NCBI RefSeq assembly: GCF_014189535.1 | Contig: NZ_CP050308.1 | Span: 1,054,001 to 1,118,000, forward strand | Direction: 5' to 3' | DNA from: Rhizobium lusitanum | GTDB lineage: Bacteria > Pseudomonadota > Alphaproteobacteria > Rhizobiales > Rhizobiaceae | DNA length: 64,000 nucleotides | Shown: positions 34,687 to 43,021 of the stretch, one piece after another | How the letters are laid out: the number at the start of each line of letters is the position of its first letter | Numbering within the stretch: position 1 is the first letter of the stretch | Position numbers and translations under genes: made by a program | The notes under the pieces: model-generated | Databases searched by the model: none | The model's input: only the letters and a program-made list of their open reading frames with translations | What the model was told of the DNA's origin: nothing

Positions 34687-34955
34687 TGAGAGACTTTTCC
34701 GGATTTCGCTTTGGCGAATAGTTCAGCAGCTTCCGCCTTAAGTTCAGTCCAGAACTCCTCAGTTACTTCATGCCCGTCCCCGGAGGCCAGCCCCTCGAGC
34801 AGCAATGACTGCAGGCGCGCTTCATTTTCCTTGGCTTGTGCCTCGCGAAGCAGACTGCGAACATATTCACTGACATTCCCGAAGCCTTTATTGGCAATTT
34901 GCCCTTCCATGAAGGCTTTCAGGTTGTCCGGCAGGGATATTGTAACGGTAGCCAT
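34683..34955 (-). CDS. parD: Type II antitoxin, ParD-like
   Basis: A 90-residue antitoxin with an N-terminal ribbon-helix-helix DNA-binding domain (TVTISLPDNLKAFMEGQI, then NVSEYVRSLLRE) and an Ala/Glu/Lys-rich C-terminal arm that would wrap the toxin. It probably represses its own promoter. The ATG at 34955 begins MATVTIS; an in-frame ATG at 34976 adds seven residues. The start overlaps the AT-rich upstream region. The pair lies between two ABC exporter genes on the same strand. Confidence 0.88.
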   Translation of the reverse strand: MATVTISLPDNLKAFMEGQIANKGFGNVSEYVRSLLREAQAKENEARLQSLLLEGLASGDGHEVTEEFWTELKAEAAELFAKAKSGKVSQ

Positions 34956-35068
34956 CGCGCGCCATCCTATCTCCATTTGAGATTTATATTAGCACGCGCT
35001 CTTAACTGTTCTCAATAGATAAGAAGAAGTAGCCACCAAATACATTGAGGTATGCAAACCCAAACAAA

Positions 35069-35094
35069 AAGGGCGAGCCCCGAAGCCCGCCCTT
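35069..35094 (-). terminator. Terminator after ABC exporter 2
   Basis: On the minus strand AAGGGCGGGC pairs with GCTCGCCCTT (plus 35069-35094, one mismatch) and is followed by a T run (TTTTTG). It lies just after the exporter 2 stop and separates it from ParDE. Confidence 0.75.
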
Positions 35095-35103
35095 CTCTTG
35101 ATC

Positions 35104-36957
35104 TTACTGCGCCGCCGCCTCAGCCTCTTCATGGTCCGCCAGGAACCCGCCGGACTGGCGGTTCCAGAGATCGGCATAAACGCCGCCGCTCTGGACTAGG
35201 TCGTGATGCGTGCCCGTCTCGATGATGTGGCCCTTGTCGAGAACGATCACGCGGTCCATCTCGGTCAGCGTCGACAGGCGGTGGGCGATCGCGATCACCG
35301 TCTTGCCCTGCATCAACGCGAAGAGGTTTTCCTGGATCGCCGCTTCCACTTCTGAATCGAGCGCCGAGGTTGCTTCGTCCAACACCAGGATCGGCGCGTC
35401 CTTCAGGAAGACGCGGGCGATCGCGATGCGCTGCCGCTGGCCGCCGGAGAGCTTGACGCCACGCTCACCGACCTGCGCGTCGAGCCCCTCGCGGCCTTGC
35501 ATATCGACCAGACCCTCGACAAACTCCCAGGCATTGGCGCGCTTGGTCGCCTGGATGATATCGGCGTCGGTCGCCTCCGGATGACCATAGGCGATGTTGT
35601 CGCGGATCGAGCGGTGCAGCAGCGACGTATCCTGCGTCACCACGCCGATCAGCGAGCGCAGGCTGTCCTGCGTCACCTTGGAGATATCCTGGCCGTCGAT
35701 GCTGATGCGCCCGCTTTCCAGATCGTAGAATCGAAGTAGCAGGTTCATCAGCGTCGTCTTGCCGGCGCCGGAGCGGCCGACAAGGCCGACTTTCTCGCCG
35801 GCACTGATATCGAAGGTCAGGTTGTCGATGACACCCTTGGCCTTGCCATAATGGAAGCGGACTTGATCGAAGTGGATCGCGCCCTTCTGGGCCGTCATCG
35901 CCGGCGCTGCCGGCACATCGACGATATCGTGCGGCTTCGTCAGCATCTCGATGCCGTCATAGATCGTGCCGATATTCTCGAACAGCGCCGAGACTTCCCA
36001 CATGATCCATTGCGACATGCCGTTGACGCGCATGGCAAGGCCGATGGCGATGGCGATGGCGCCGATCGAGATCGAGCCACTGAGCCAGAACCAGATCGAC
36101 AGCGCCGAGATGGCGAACAGCGCCACGCAGTTGTTGATATAAACTGCGATGTAGAACAACGTCACCTTGCGCATTTGCCCGTAGACGGTTTGGAGGAATC
36201 CATCCATCCCGTCCTTGGCGTAAACCTCCTCGCGGCCCGCATGTGAAAACAGCTTCACCGTCGCGATGTTCGTATAGCTGTCGACCACCCGCCCGGTCAT
36301 CGTCGAGCGCGCATCGGCCTGGGCGGCTGCGATCTTGCGCAGTCGCGGCACGAAATAACCAACGATACCAACATAGATCGCCAGCCACGCCAGGATCGGC
36401 AACATCAGCCGCCAGTCCGCCATCGCGATGACCAGGATCATCGACAGGAAATAGGTGACGACATAAACGAAGACATCGAGAATCTTCATGACGGCTTCGC
36501 GTACGGCAAGCGAGGTCTGCATCACCTTGGTGGCGACACGACCGGCGAACTCGTTGGCGAAGAAGGTCATGCTGTGACGCAGCAGGAAGCGGTGCATCTG
36601 CCAGCGGGCACTCATCGGATAATTGCCGAGAAGCACCTGATGCATGATGATGCTGTCAAGCACAGCCGCAAGCGGCAGACCGACCAGCACCATGGCGCCC
36701 ATCCAGAAGAGCTTGTGCCACTCCGTCTGCAAGAACGTCGCCCTGTCGGCATGCGACAGCCAATCGACGATGTCGCCGAGAAACTGGAACAGCGCGACTT
36801 CGCCGATAGCGATCAGCATGGTGAGAAACGCCATGGCGATCAGCCAAGGCGCCGCCGGCTTGGTATAATGCCAGCAAAAGGCAAAAAGACCCCGCGGCGG
36901 AACATCCGGCACCTCGGTCGGAAACGGGGTCAGTCGCTGTTCGAACCAGCCAAACAT
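35104..36957 (-). CDS. ABC exporter half-transporter 2 (permease-ATPase)
   Basis: A 617-residue half-transporter with six hydrophobic helices, then an ATPase with Walker A GRSGAGKTTLMNLL, Q-loop VTQDTSLL, signature LSGGQRQRIAIAR, Walker B VLDEATSAL and AHRLST. It is similar in length and in all ATPase motifs to exporter 1. The ATG at 36957 begins MFGWFEQRLTPFP; the longer frame to 37005 is unsupported. A perfect ten-base inverted repeat lies 59 bases upstream (37016-37060) and may be an operator. Substrate unknown. Confidence 0.93.
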   Translation of the reverse strand: MFGWFEQRLTPFPTEVPDVPPRGLFAFCWHYTKPAAPWLIAMAFLTMLIAIGEVALFQFLGDIVDWLSHADRATFLQTEWHKLFWMGAMVLVGLPLAAVLDSIIMHQVLLGNYPMSARWQMHRFLLRHSMTFFANEFAGRVATKVMQTSLAVREAVMKILDVFVYVVTYFLSMILVIAMADWRLMLPILAWLAIYVGIVGYFVPRLRKIAAAQADARSTMTGRVVDSYTNIATVKLFSHAGREEVYAKDGMDGFLQTVYGQMRKVTLFYIAVYINNCVALFAISALSIWFWLSGSISIGAIAIAIGLAMRVNGMSQWIMWEVSALFENIGTIYDGIEMLTKPHDIVDVPAAPAMTAQKGAIHFDQVRFHYGKAKGVIDNLTFDISAGEKVGLVGRSGAGKTTLMNLLLRFYDLESGRISIDGQDISKVTQDSLRSLIGVVTQDTSLLHRSIRDNIAYGHPEATDADIIQATKRANAWEFVEGLVDMQGREGLDAQVGERGVKLSGGQRQRIAIARVFLKDAPILVLDEATSALDSEVEAAIQENLFALMQGKTVIAIAHRLSTLTEMDRVIVLDKGHIIETGTHHDLVQSGGVYADLWNRQSGGFLADHEEAEAAAQ

Positions 36958-37015
36958 GAAATGCTCCAAAGACTCGACCCTTTGGCCATGGTTGCTGCAT
37001 CTCAAGGGATCGCAG

Positions 37016-37060
37016 GCTGATATGGTGGCCGGGTGATATAAAGAACGAGGCCATATCAGC
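37016..37060. promoter_or_regulatory. Putative operator upstream of ABC exporter 2
   Basis: GCTGATATGG (37016-37025) and CCATATCAGC (37051-37060) are a perfect ten-base inverted repeat with a 25-base spacer that contains TTTATAT on the minus strand, a possible -10 element. Position and symmetry suggest repressor binding around the promoter of the exporter gene. No regulator gene is adjacent. Confidence 0.45.
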
Positions 37061-37354
37061 CGCGTAACGAATCGAAAAAGGGGGAACTCGCGAAAATGCG
37101 CTTTAGAGCGCCTGAATCACAGCCATGTGCGCATGGCCGGGAGGCGCATCATAACAAACGAGATATTCATCTGAGCCTCCCATGTCGCAAGTTGCAGAGC
37201 GGCTCCCTTTTACCGTGCATTTTCGGCTTTGAAAAGCGAAATATGCCCAAAAACGCGCCGGAATCTTCAATTTTGCTGATGGAGGACATCACAAAAATAG
37301 GGGTATTCGACGAAAGCCGAAGACAAATCCGGTTGTTTTCGCTAGTTGCAAACC
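37061..37354. other. Intergenic region upstream of trmL
   Basis: About 290 bases with no convincing gene. An open frame running through it into trmL is in a different frame from trmL and lacks a family match. Confidence 0.35.
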
Positions 37355-37816
37355 ATGACTTCGCTGCGCATCGCCCTCTACCAGCCCGATATTCCCGGCA
37401 ACACCGGCACGATCCTTCGGCTTGCCGCCTGCCTCGGCTTTGGCGTCGATATCATCGAGCCCGCCGGCTTCGATATTTCGGACCGCAACCTCAAGCGCGC
37501 CGGCATGGATTACCTCTCCGCCGTCGCGCTGACACGGCATGTGAATTGGGAACGCTTCGAGGCCTGGCGCGCGACAACCGGGCGGCGACTGGTGCTCGCC
37601 TCCACCAAAGCGGCTGAGCGCTACACGGATTTCGCCTTCCGGGAAGACGATATCCTGCTCTTCGGCCGCGAGAGCGCCGGCGTGCCGGATCACGTCCACG
37701 AAAGGGCGGATGGCCGCGTCCTGATTCCAATGATCGAAGGCCAGCGCTCCATCAATCTAGCCATGTCCGTCGCGATGATATCGGGCGAAGCTTTACGGCA
37801 GACGACGTGGTCGTAA
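37355..37816 (+). CDS. trmL: tRNA (cytidine/uridine-34-2'-O)-methyltransferase
   Basis: A 153-residue SPOUT-fold methyltransferase that 2'-O-methylates the wobble base of tRNA-Leu. It starts LRIALYQPDIPGNTGTILRLAACLG (residues 4-28; key NTG). The knot region contains LFGRESAGVPDHV and the C-terminal IPMIEGQRSINLAMSVAM, where the SAM-binding Arg-Ser-Ile-Asn block is typical. Length is normal. The ATG at 37355 is the natural start, with a TTG nine bases earlier as alternative. Confidence 0.93.
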   Translation: MTSLRIALYQPDIPGNTGTILRLAACLGFGVDIIEPAGFDISDRNLKRAGMDYLSAVALTRHVNWERFEAWRATTGRRLVLASTKAAERYTDFAFREDDILLFGRESAGVPDHVHERADGRVLIPMIEGQRSINLAMSVAMISGEALRQTTWS

Positions 37817-37930
37817 TCTCGCGCCGTCTCAGAGCACAACGTCGCTGAATTGTCGTTGGCATGCCGAATAAAGTGTGAGAAGCTTTCCTTCGGAATGCTC
37901 TAATCTACGGCAGCCTTGACGAGGTGACCC

Positions 37931-39088
37931 ATGTTCCAGACGGCATTCACCCTCACTCTTACTCAGTTCGCGCGTACCCTCAGCCTTCCCGAACGGCTGC
38001 AACGCTCGCCAATGCGCAATCTTGCCCTGGAAGCCCTTCGCCAGCGCAACACGACGCTCGATGCGCTGTTTTACGACGTCAAGGTCATCACCCCGGAAGA
38101 AGCCTTCTACATCAGCGATTCTCTAGCAGCCGAAGGCACGATCATGATCGTTCCGCCAAGCGGCAGCGGCGCGATCATTCTATGCGAAACGCTGGAAGAG
38201 TTTGCGCGGCGCGGCGGTCGTGAAGTGCAAGCGCTGGCGGTTGCCGGGATCGGCGGCTCCGCTCTAGGCGCAGCGGCCTTTGCCCGCAATGTGGCTGATG
38301 CGATCGCGGCACCCGTCGCGGTCGTCGTCTCCGGCTACGGTCTCGCCGATGTCATCACCGAGACGCTTGGCGGATATTTCTTCTTCGGCCATCTCAAGGG
38401 CCTGCGCCCGGTCCTTGAAATACTGGACGACTTTGCCGGACGACCGAAATTCGGCGCCACCGACGCGCGCAGCGACGAGACAGCGCCACGTACCAGCCTG
38501 GACACTCGCACGGTGCGAGCGCTTCTGGCAGATCCCCGCTTCTCCTTCTGTCTGCTCGTCGGCCACTCCAAAGGCAATCTGGTGCTCTCGGCAGCACTTC
38601 ACGATCTCGGCAGGCAGGACGAGGCCCGAGCCGCAAAACTGGCGGAGGATACGAAGATCGTCACCATCGGCACCCGCATCGCCATGCCGCCGATCTTTTC
38701 CGATGTGGTCGATGTTATCGGCGAATGGGACTGGTTCGGCGAAATGAATTCCCGGCCGTTCATTTCCACCGATCGCCGCGTTCCGCATGCCGGGCATCAC
38801 ACCAATACGGATTTTCACAGCCATCTGCCGGTGACATCCGTGCTGAAGGAGATCCTGGCCGTCGCGCCGATTGCCGGAAAGGCTCTCGCCGCATCGGCGC
38901 TGCATGTCGTGGCAAAGACAGACGCTTCGATAGCCGAAACCACCGTCCCCTCGCCTTCAGTGCGGGCGAGGCGGCGTCCTGCGACGATCGAGAAGGTGAA
39001 AAAATCCTTCTCTGACAAGAGCTTGCCCCATATTCCATCGAAGGAACCCGGTCCTTCCGCCGAATTGCCGCCGCCGAAACCGCATTAA
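37931..39088 (+). CDS. Alpha/beta-hydrolase-like protein of unknown function
   Basis: A 385-residue protein with no named family I can recognise. The segment CLLVGHSKGNLVLSAAL (around residues 209-225) fits a nucleophile elbow GxSxG (GHSKG), with a plausible Ser nucleophile. An earlier Ala/Gly-rich hydrophobic stretch (ALAVAGIGGSALGAAAFA) might be a membrane segment. The last 60 residues are Pro/Ser/Lys-rich and probably disordered. A conserved-looking HHTNTDFHSHLPV may hold the catalytic His. Ribosome site GAGGTGA precedes the ATG. A membrane-associated lipase or esterase is a guess. Confidence 0.65.
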   Translation: MFQTAFTLTLTQFARTLSLPERLQRSPMRNLALEALRQRNTTLDALFYDVKVITPEEAFYISDSLAAEGTIMIVPPSGSGAIILCETLEEFARRGGREVQALAVAGIGGSALGAAAFARNVADAIAAPVAVVVSGYGLADVITETLGGYFFFGHLKGLRPVLEILDDFAGRPKFGATDARSDETAPRTSLDTRTVRALLADPRFSFCLLVGHSKGNLVLSAALHDLGRQDEARAAKLAEDTKIVTIGTRIAMPPIFSDVVDVIGEWDWFGEMNSRPFISTDRRVPHAGHHTNTDFHSHLPVTSVLKEILAVAPIAGKALAASALHVVAKTDASIAETTVPSPSVRARRRPATIEKVKKSFSDKSLPHIPSKEPGPSAELPPPKPH

Positions 39089-39299
39089 AATCGGGCACTG
39101 CGCAAATATTGCCCCAATATGTCGCTCATAGTGTTGGAGCATGGGCGCAACGCGCGTATAAACCTTAGCCGGCAAGTTAAATTGCTGCGATTCCATATGA
39201 AAGAAAAGATACTGAAATACATGCCTTTTCAGTGCCTTCCGTACAATTTCCATTCATCGTCAATAGCATCGCGGCATGGGAAAGATATAAAAAGACGAC

Positions 39300-40943
39300 A
39301 TGGATTCCACCGTCGTGATGATCAATCTGTTCGGAGCCGTGGCTTTGCTGCTGTTCGGCCTCGCACAGGTAAAGGATGGTGTGTCGCGTGCCTTCGGCGC
39401 CCGGCTTAGAACTGGCCTTGCCAGCGGCACACGCGGCGGCCTTCGCTCCTTCGTCTCCGGCTTTGTCGCAACCGTGGCGCTGCAAAGCTCGACCGCGACT
39501 GCGCTGATGATCGCCTCCTTCGTCGAGCGCGATCTCGTCCTGCCCAGCATGGCTCAGATAGTGCTGCTCGGCGCCAATGTCGGAACCGCCGTGACGGCGT
39601 GGATCGTCGCGACCGGCATCGAATGGCTGTCACCGCTGATCATTCTGATCGGCATCGTGCTCTACCGTCGCTCAGCCACTACGCAACAGGGCGCTGGCAC
39701 AGCCCTGATCGGCATCGGCCTGATGTTGCTGTCGCTACAACTTCTGAGCCTCGCCACGGAGCCGATGCGGCAATCGCCGGCGCTCGCGGCCTTCATCGGC
39801 CTGCTGGATGGAGCACTGCCGGTGGCGCTGATCTTTTCGGCCGTGCTCGCCTTCGTCTCGTCGTCCAGCCTCGCCGTGGTCGTGCTGATCCTGTCGCTTG
39901 CCTCGGCCGGCATCCTTTCCCCAGCCCTCACCGTCGTTCTCGTGCTCGGCGCCAATCTCGGCGGCGCGATCCCGCCCGTCATGGCCACCCTCTCCGGCCC
40001 GGCCACCGCCCGGCGGGTGACGCTTGGCAACCTGATCGTGCGCACCATCGGCTGTCTCATCGTCCTGCCCTTTGCGAGCTATATCGGCGCGTGGATGCAG
40101 GGCATGCATTTTTCGCCGGCCAAGCTGCCGGTCGACGTGCACCTGCTCTTCAACATCGCCCTCGCCATCGTTGCCTGGCCGTTCTCGTCCTTTCTGTCGA
40201 AGACGATGCTGCGGATGGTGGCCGACGATCCTAAGACCGATGACGGGCCGAAATTTCTCGACCATAACGCACTCAGCACGCCAGTCGTGGCGCTCGCCAG
40301 CGCGACACGCGAAGTGCTCGGCGTCGGCGATCTCATCGAACGCATGCTGATCCGCACCGAAAATGCCTTCAACCACAACGACCTGTCGCCGCTGAAGGAA
40401 ATCGCGGTTCTGGAAAAGCGCGTCGACCGCATCCAGCAGGACGTGAAGATCTACCTCTCCAAGCTCGGGCGCGAAGGGCTGGACGACGAAAACGGCCGCC
40501 GCTCGATCGTCATTATCGACTACGCCATCAACCTCGAGCATATCGGCGACATCATCGAAAAGGGCCTGGCCGAACAAGTTGCAAAGAAGATCGGCAAGGG
40601 CCTGACCTTCTCGGACGACGGCTATCAGGAACTGAAAAAGCTCTTCGGCATGACGATCGACAATCTGCGCATCGCCCAGACCATCTTCGTCACCCGCGAT
40701 TTCAACCTCGCCCGTCAGCTCATGGAGGTAAAGGTCGATGTCCGCCGGCTTGAGAAGCAATCCTCCGAGCGCCACCTCGAGCGCCTGCGCGACGGCCGCG
40801 TCGACAGCCTGCAGACCAGCTCGCTGCATCTCGACATGCTGCGCGACCTGAAGCGCATCAACGCCCACATCGTCTCCGTGGCGCATCCGATCCTGGATGA
40901 GAGTGGGCTATTGATCGAAAGTCGGCTGCGGAACACGCAATAG
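39300..40943 (+). CDS. Na/Pi cotransporter family protein with PhoU domain
   Basis: A 547-residue sodium-phosphate symporter of the NptA/YjbB type. The N-terminal part (about 1-300) has two inverted repeats containing the QSST motif (LQSSTATALMIASF) and its partner SSSLAVVVLIL. A C-terminal PhoU-like helical domain (about 330-545) follows, with heptad-like ALKR/EKR segments. It is predicted to move phosphate across the inner membrane with Na+. The ribosome site before the ATG is weak (GGAAAG). No Pho-box-like sequence is obvious. A 211-base gap precedes it. Confidence 0.9.
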   Translation: MDSTVVMINLFGAVALLLFGLAQVKDGVSRAFGARLRTGLASGTRGGLRSFVSGFVATVALQSSTATALMIASFVERDLVLPSMAQIVLLGANVGTAVTAWIVATGIEWLSPLIILIGIVLYRRSATTQQGAGTALIGIGLMLLSLQLLSLATEPMRQSPALAAFIGLLDGALPVALIFSAVLAFVSSSSLAVVVLILSLASAGILSPALTVVLVLGANLGGAIPPVMATLSGPATARRVTLGNLIVRTIGCLIVLPFASYIGAWMQGMHFSPAKLPVDVHLLFNIALAIVAWPFSSFLSKTMLRMVADDPKTDDGPKFLDHNALSTPVVALASATREVLGVGDLIERMLIRTENAFNHNDLSPLKEIAVLEKRVDRIQQDVKIYLSKLGREGLDDENGRRSIVIIDYAINLEHIGDIIEKGLAEQVAKKIGKGLTFSDDGYQELKKLFGMTIDNLRIAQTIFVTRDFNLARQLMEVKVDVRRLEKQSSERHLERLRDGRVDSLQTSSLHLDMLRDLKRINAHIVSVAHPILDESGLLIESRLRNTQ

Positions 40944-40987
40944 CCGCTTCCAACCGCTGGCGACGGCAAGCTGTTGCCATATTCCGA

Positions 40988-41248
40988 TCAATCCGCCGAT
41001 GGCAGGCGCCGCATGGTGAACTCGATGCGGTCGCCATCGACCTGCCGCCAGCTTTCGACTTCGGTCCAGTAAGCAGCCTTCGGAAATGAATCGAACCATT
41101 CGCGCGCCTTGGCGCGTGCTTCCGGGCGGCTGAGACAAAACGTCTCGCGAACGAAATCATTCTTTCTGCCAGCGGGATTTTCCTGCCGGTACCGGAATAT
41201 TCTCTGTTTCAACCCATCGAGGGGCGGCGGTCCGGGTATCTTCATCAT
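40988..41248 (-). CDS. Small conserved hypothetical protein
   Basis: An 86-residue basic protein with no recognised domain. It has a Pro-rich start, then PEARAKAREWFDSFPKAAYW and WRQVDGDRIEFTMRRLP. The pattern looks like a compact cytoplasmic domain. Start: two adjacent Met codons at 41248 and 41245, the first with GGCGAGG upstream. It lies between the Na/Pi symporter and hemF on the opposite strand. Confidence 0.6.
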   Translation of the reverse strand: MMKIPGPPPLDGLKQRIFRYRQENPAGRKNDFVRETFCLSRPEARAKAREWFDSFPKAAYWTEVESWRQVDGDRIEFTMRRLPSAD

Positions 41249-41406
41249 GAAACCTCGCCTTTGAGAGAGAAGATAATACCGCATTTGACAATTTGCGAGT
41301 CGATTCTCCGGTGAGACCAGTGCGCTGGTTCCGCCACGATGTTGCTGATATTCAAGGCGACAAATCGAATCGCGGGCCTCTGGCCGCCCGTATCCGGAGA
41401 GCACAT

Positions 41407-42318
41407 ATGGAACGACCGAACCTCCCCAAGGAACTGCCTGAGGATATCGAAGAAAAAAAGGAGGCAGCACAAGGCTGGTTTCAGAGCCTGCGCGACGCGC
41501 TCTGCGCCGAGTTCGAACAGCTGGAGGACGACCTCGCCGGCCCCCTTTCCGATCAGACGCCGGGGCGCTTCGTTGCCAAGGACTGGCAGCGGGAGAACGG
41601 CGAAGGCGGCGGCGGGCGCATGTCGATGATGGAAGGCCGCGTCTTCGAGAAGGTCGGCATTCACACCTCCACCGTCTATGGCGAATTCTCGCCCGATTTT
41701 CGCAGCCAGATCCCGGGCGCAGAAGAAGATCCGCGCTTCTGGGCTTCAGGCCTGTCGCTGATCGCCCACCCGGTTAATCCGAACGTGCCGACCGTGCACA
41801 TGAACACCCGCATGGTGGTGACGACAAGCCAATGGTTCGGCGGCGGCTGCGATCTGACGCCGATGCTCAACCGGCGCCGCACGCAGGAAGACACCGATAG
41901 TGTCCTCTTCCACCGCGCGATGCAGATCGTTTGCGATCGCCATAAAGTGGCGGACTACCAGCGCTACAAGGCTTGGTGCGACGAGTATTTCCATCTGAAG
42001 CATCGCAATGAATCGCGCGGCATCGGCGGCATTTTCTTCGACTGGCTGCATTCCACAGAAGAAGCCGGCGGCTGGGACGCCGATTTCGCCTTCACGCGCG
42101 ATGTCGGCCGCGCATTTTCCATGGTCTATCCCCGGATCGTGCGCTCGAACTTCAACGAAGCATGGACCGAAGAGGATCGCGACGAACAATTGATCCGTCG
42201 CGGACGCTATGTGGAGTTCAATTTGCTCTACGACCGAGGTACAATCTTCGGGCTGAAGACAGGCGGCAATGTCGAGTCGATCCTATCTTCCCTGCCGCCC
42301 GTGGTGCGTTGGCCGTAA
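41407..42318 (+). CDS. hemF: Oxygen-dependent coproporphyrinogen III oxidase
   Basis: A 303-residue enzyme of haem synthesis that uses oxygen to convert coproporphyrinogen III to protoporphyrinogen IX. Diagnostic blocks are [19 protein letters not shown], the substrate-binding segment [32 protein letters not shown] and [18 protein letters not shown]. Length is normal. The ATG at 41407 gives the usual beginning ([20 protein letters not shown]); the longer frame to 41293 is not supported. It stands alone on its strand. Confidence 0.96.
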   Translation: MERPNLPKELPEDIEEKKEAAQGWFQSLRDALCAEFEQLEDDLAGPLSDQTPGRFVAKDWQRENGEGGGGRMSMMEGRVFEKVGIHTSTVYGEFSPDFRSQIPGAEEDPRFWASGLSLIAHPVNPNVPTVHMNTRMVVTTSQWFGGGCDLTPMLNRRRTQEDTDSVLFHRAMQIVCDRHKVADYQRYKAWCDEYFHLKHRNESRGIGGIFFDWLHSTEEAGGWDADFAFTRDVGRAFSMVYPRIVRSNFNEAWTEEDRDEQLIRRGRYVEFNLLYDRGTIFGLKTGGNVESILSSLPPVVRWP

Positions 42319-42408
42319 GCGCCGACATTAAAACATCAGGAGCACCCTGAAATCGTTCGGAGGAGTACCTAGGTTAGGTAATGCGCGTTTCAATCGGAGG
42401 AGATTGTA

Positions 42409-42687
42409 ATGGCAGTACAGAATCAAACGGCAGAGACTGCGAATGAACAGAAGCTTTCGCGCAGCGTCGACACGCCGGAATTCATAGTTCGGCTGGCTGA
42501 GGATATGCGGATCAGAAGCGGATCGGATCTGCCCCTCTCCTGCTTCATCGAGCAGGTCAGAATGCAGCTCGCCGGTAAGTCACCTGGCGAGATCGCCAGC
42601 ATGGCGGCGGATCGTCCGGCCCGGCAAGCGCCTGCGCCGAGATATCAGTCCGCGGATTGCTTCAAGGCGTGGGCCATGCCGGACTGA
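42409..42687 (+). CDS. Small protein of unknown function
   Basis: A 92-residue soluble protein with a strong ribosome site (CGGAGGAGA) before its ATG. No domain is recognised. It contains one central possible helix (VRLAEDMRIRSG..LSCFIEQVRMQLA) and a disordered Pro/Ala-rich end. Two Cys are present. A hairpin, CCGGAC-TGAT-GTCCGG (42679-42694), overlaps its stop, and another at 42711-42749 lies after it. It precedes the DUF1059 gene by 130 bases. Confidence 0.65.
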   Translation: MAVQNQTAETANEQKLSRSVDTPEFIVRLAEDMRIRSGSDLPLSCFIEQVRMQLAGKSPGEIASMAADRPARQAPAPRYQSADCFKAWAMPD

Positions 42688-42710
42688 TGTCCGGAAAGTA
42701 TCGTCCGGGG

Positions 42711-42749
42711 GGTGGAGGCCTTGCCGGGCGGAGGAAACCTTTCTCCACC
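42711..42749 (+). terminator. Weak hairpin before the DUF1059 gene
   Basis: GGTGGAG (42711-42717) pairs with CTCCACC (42743-42749) around a 25-base loop that includes a purine-rich stretch. A short T-rich tail (TTTCGCGTTTT) follows. Weak terminator or structured leader. Confidence 0.4.
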
Positions 42750-42819
42750 TTTCGCGTTTTGACCTTCATGCCCTACGGCATGAACAAATGACATCGCGTT
42801 GAAATATCAGGAGGCAGAT

Positions 42820-43005
42820 ATGCGACTGTTCGAATGTGGGACGCTCGTGCCCGGCTGCAACTGGCACACCCGCGCCAATGACGATGCCGAAGTGGTTCGT
42901 CGCGCCGTCGAGCACATGCGTAACGCCCATGGCGAGACGACCATCCGGGAAGGCATGGTCGACAATATCAAGGCCCGCATTCGCGACGAAGCGAATGCCG
43001 CCTAA
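42820..43005 (+). CDS. DUF1059 domain protein
   Basis: A 61-residue small protein of the DUF1059 family. It has LFECGTLVPGCNWHTRAND, with two Cys and one His in CX(6)CxWH spacing that could bind metal, and a later helix RRAVEHMRNAHGE with another His. AGGAGG stands five bases before the ATG at 42820; an upstream in-frame TTG at 42799 is unlikely. The function of the family is not established. It ends 16 bases before the convergent cca gene. Confidence 0.82.
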   Translation: MRLFECGTLVPGCNWHTRANDDAEVVRRAVEHMRNAHGETTIREGMVDNIKARIRDEANAA

Positions 43006-43021
43006 TCTCAGCCTATAGGCA

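Noticed and set aside
37096..37617. A frame that runs through the trmL upstream region
   Set aside because: It is in a different frame from trmL and shows no family match.
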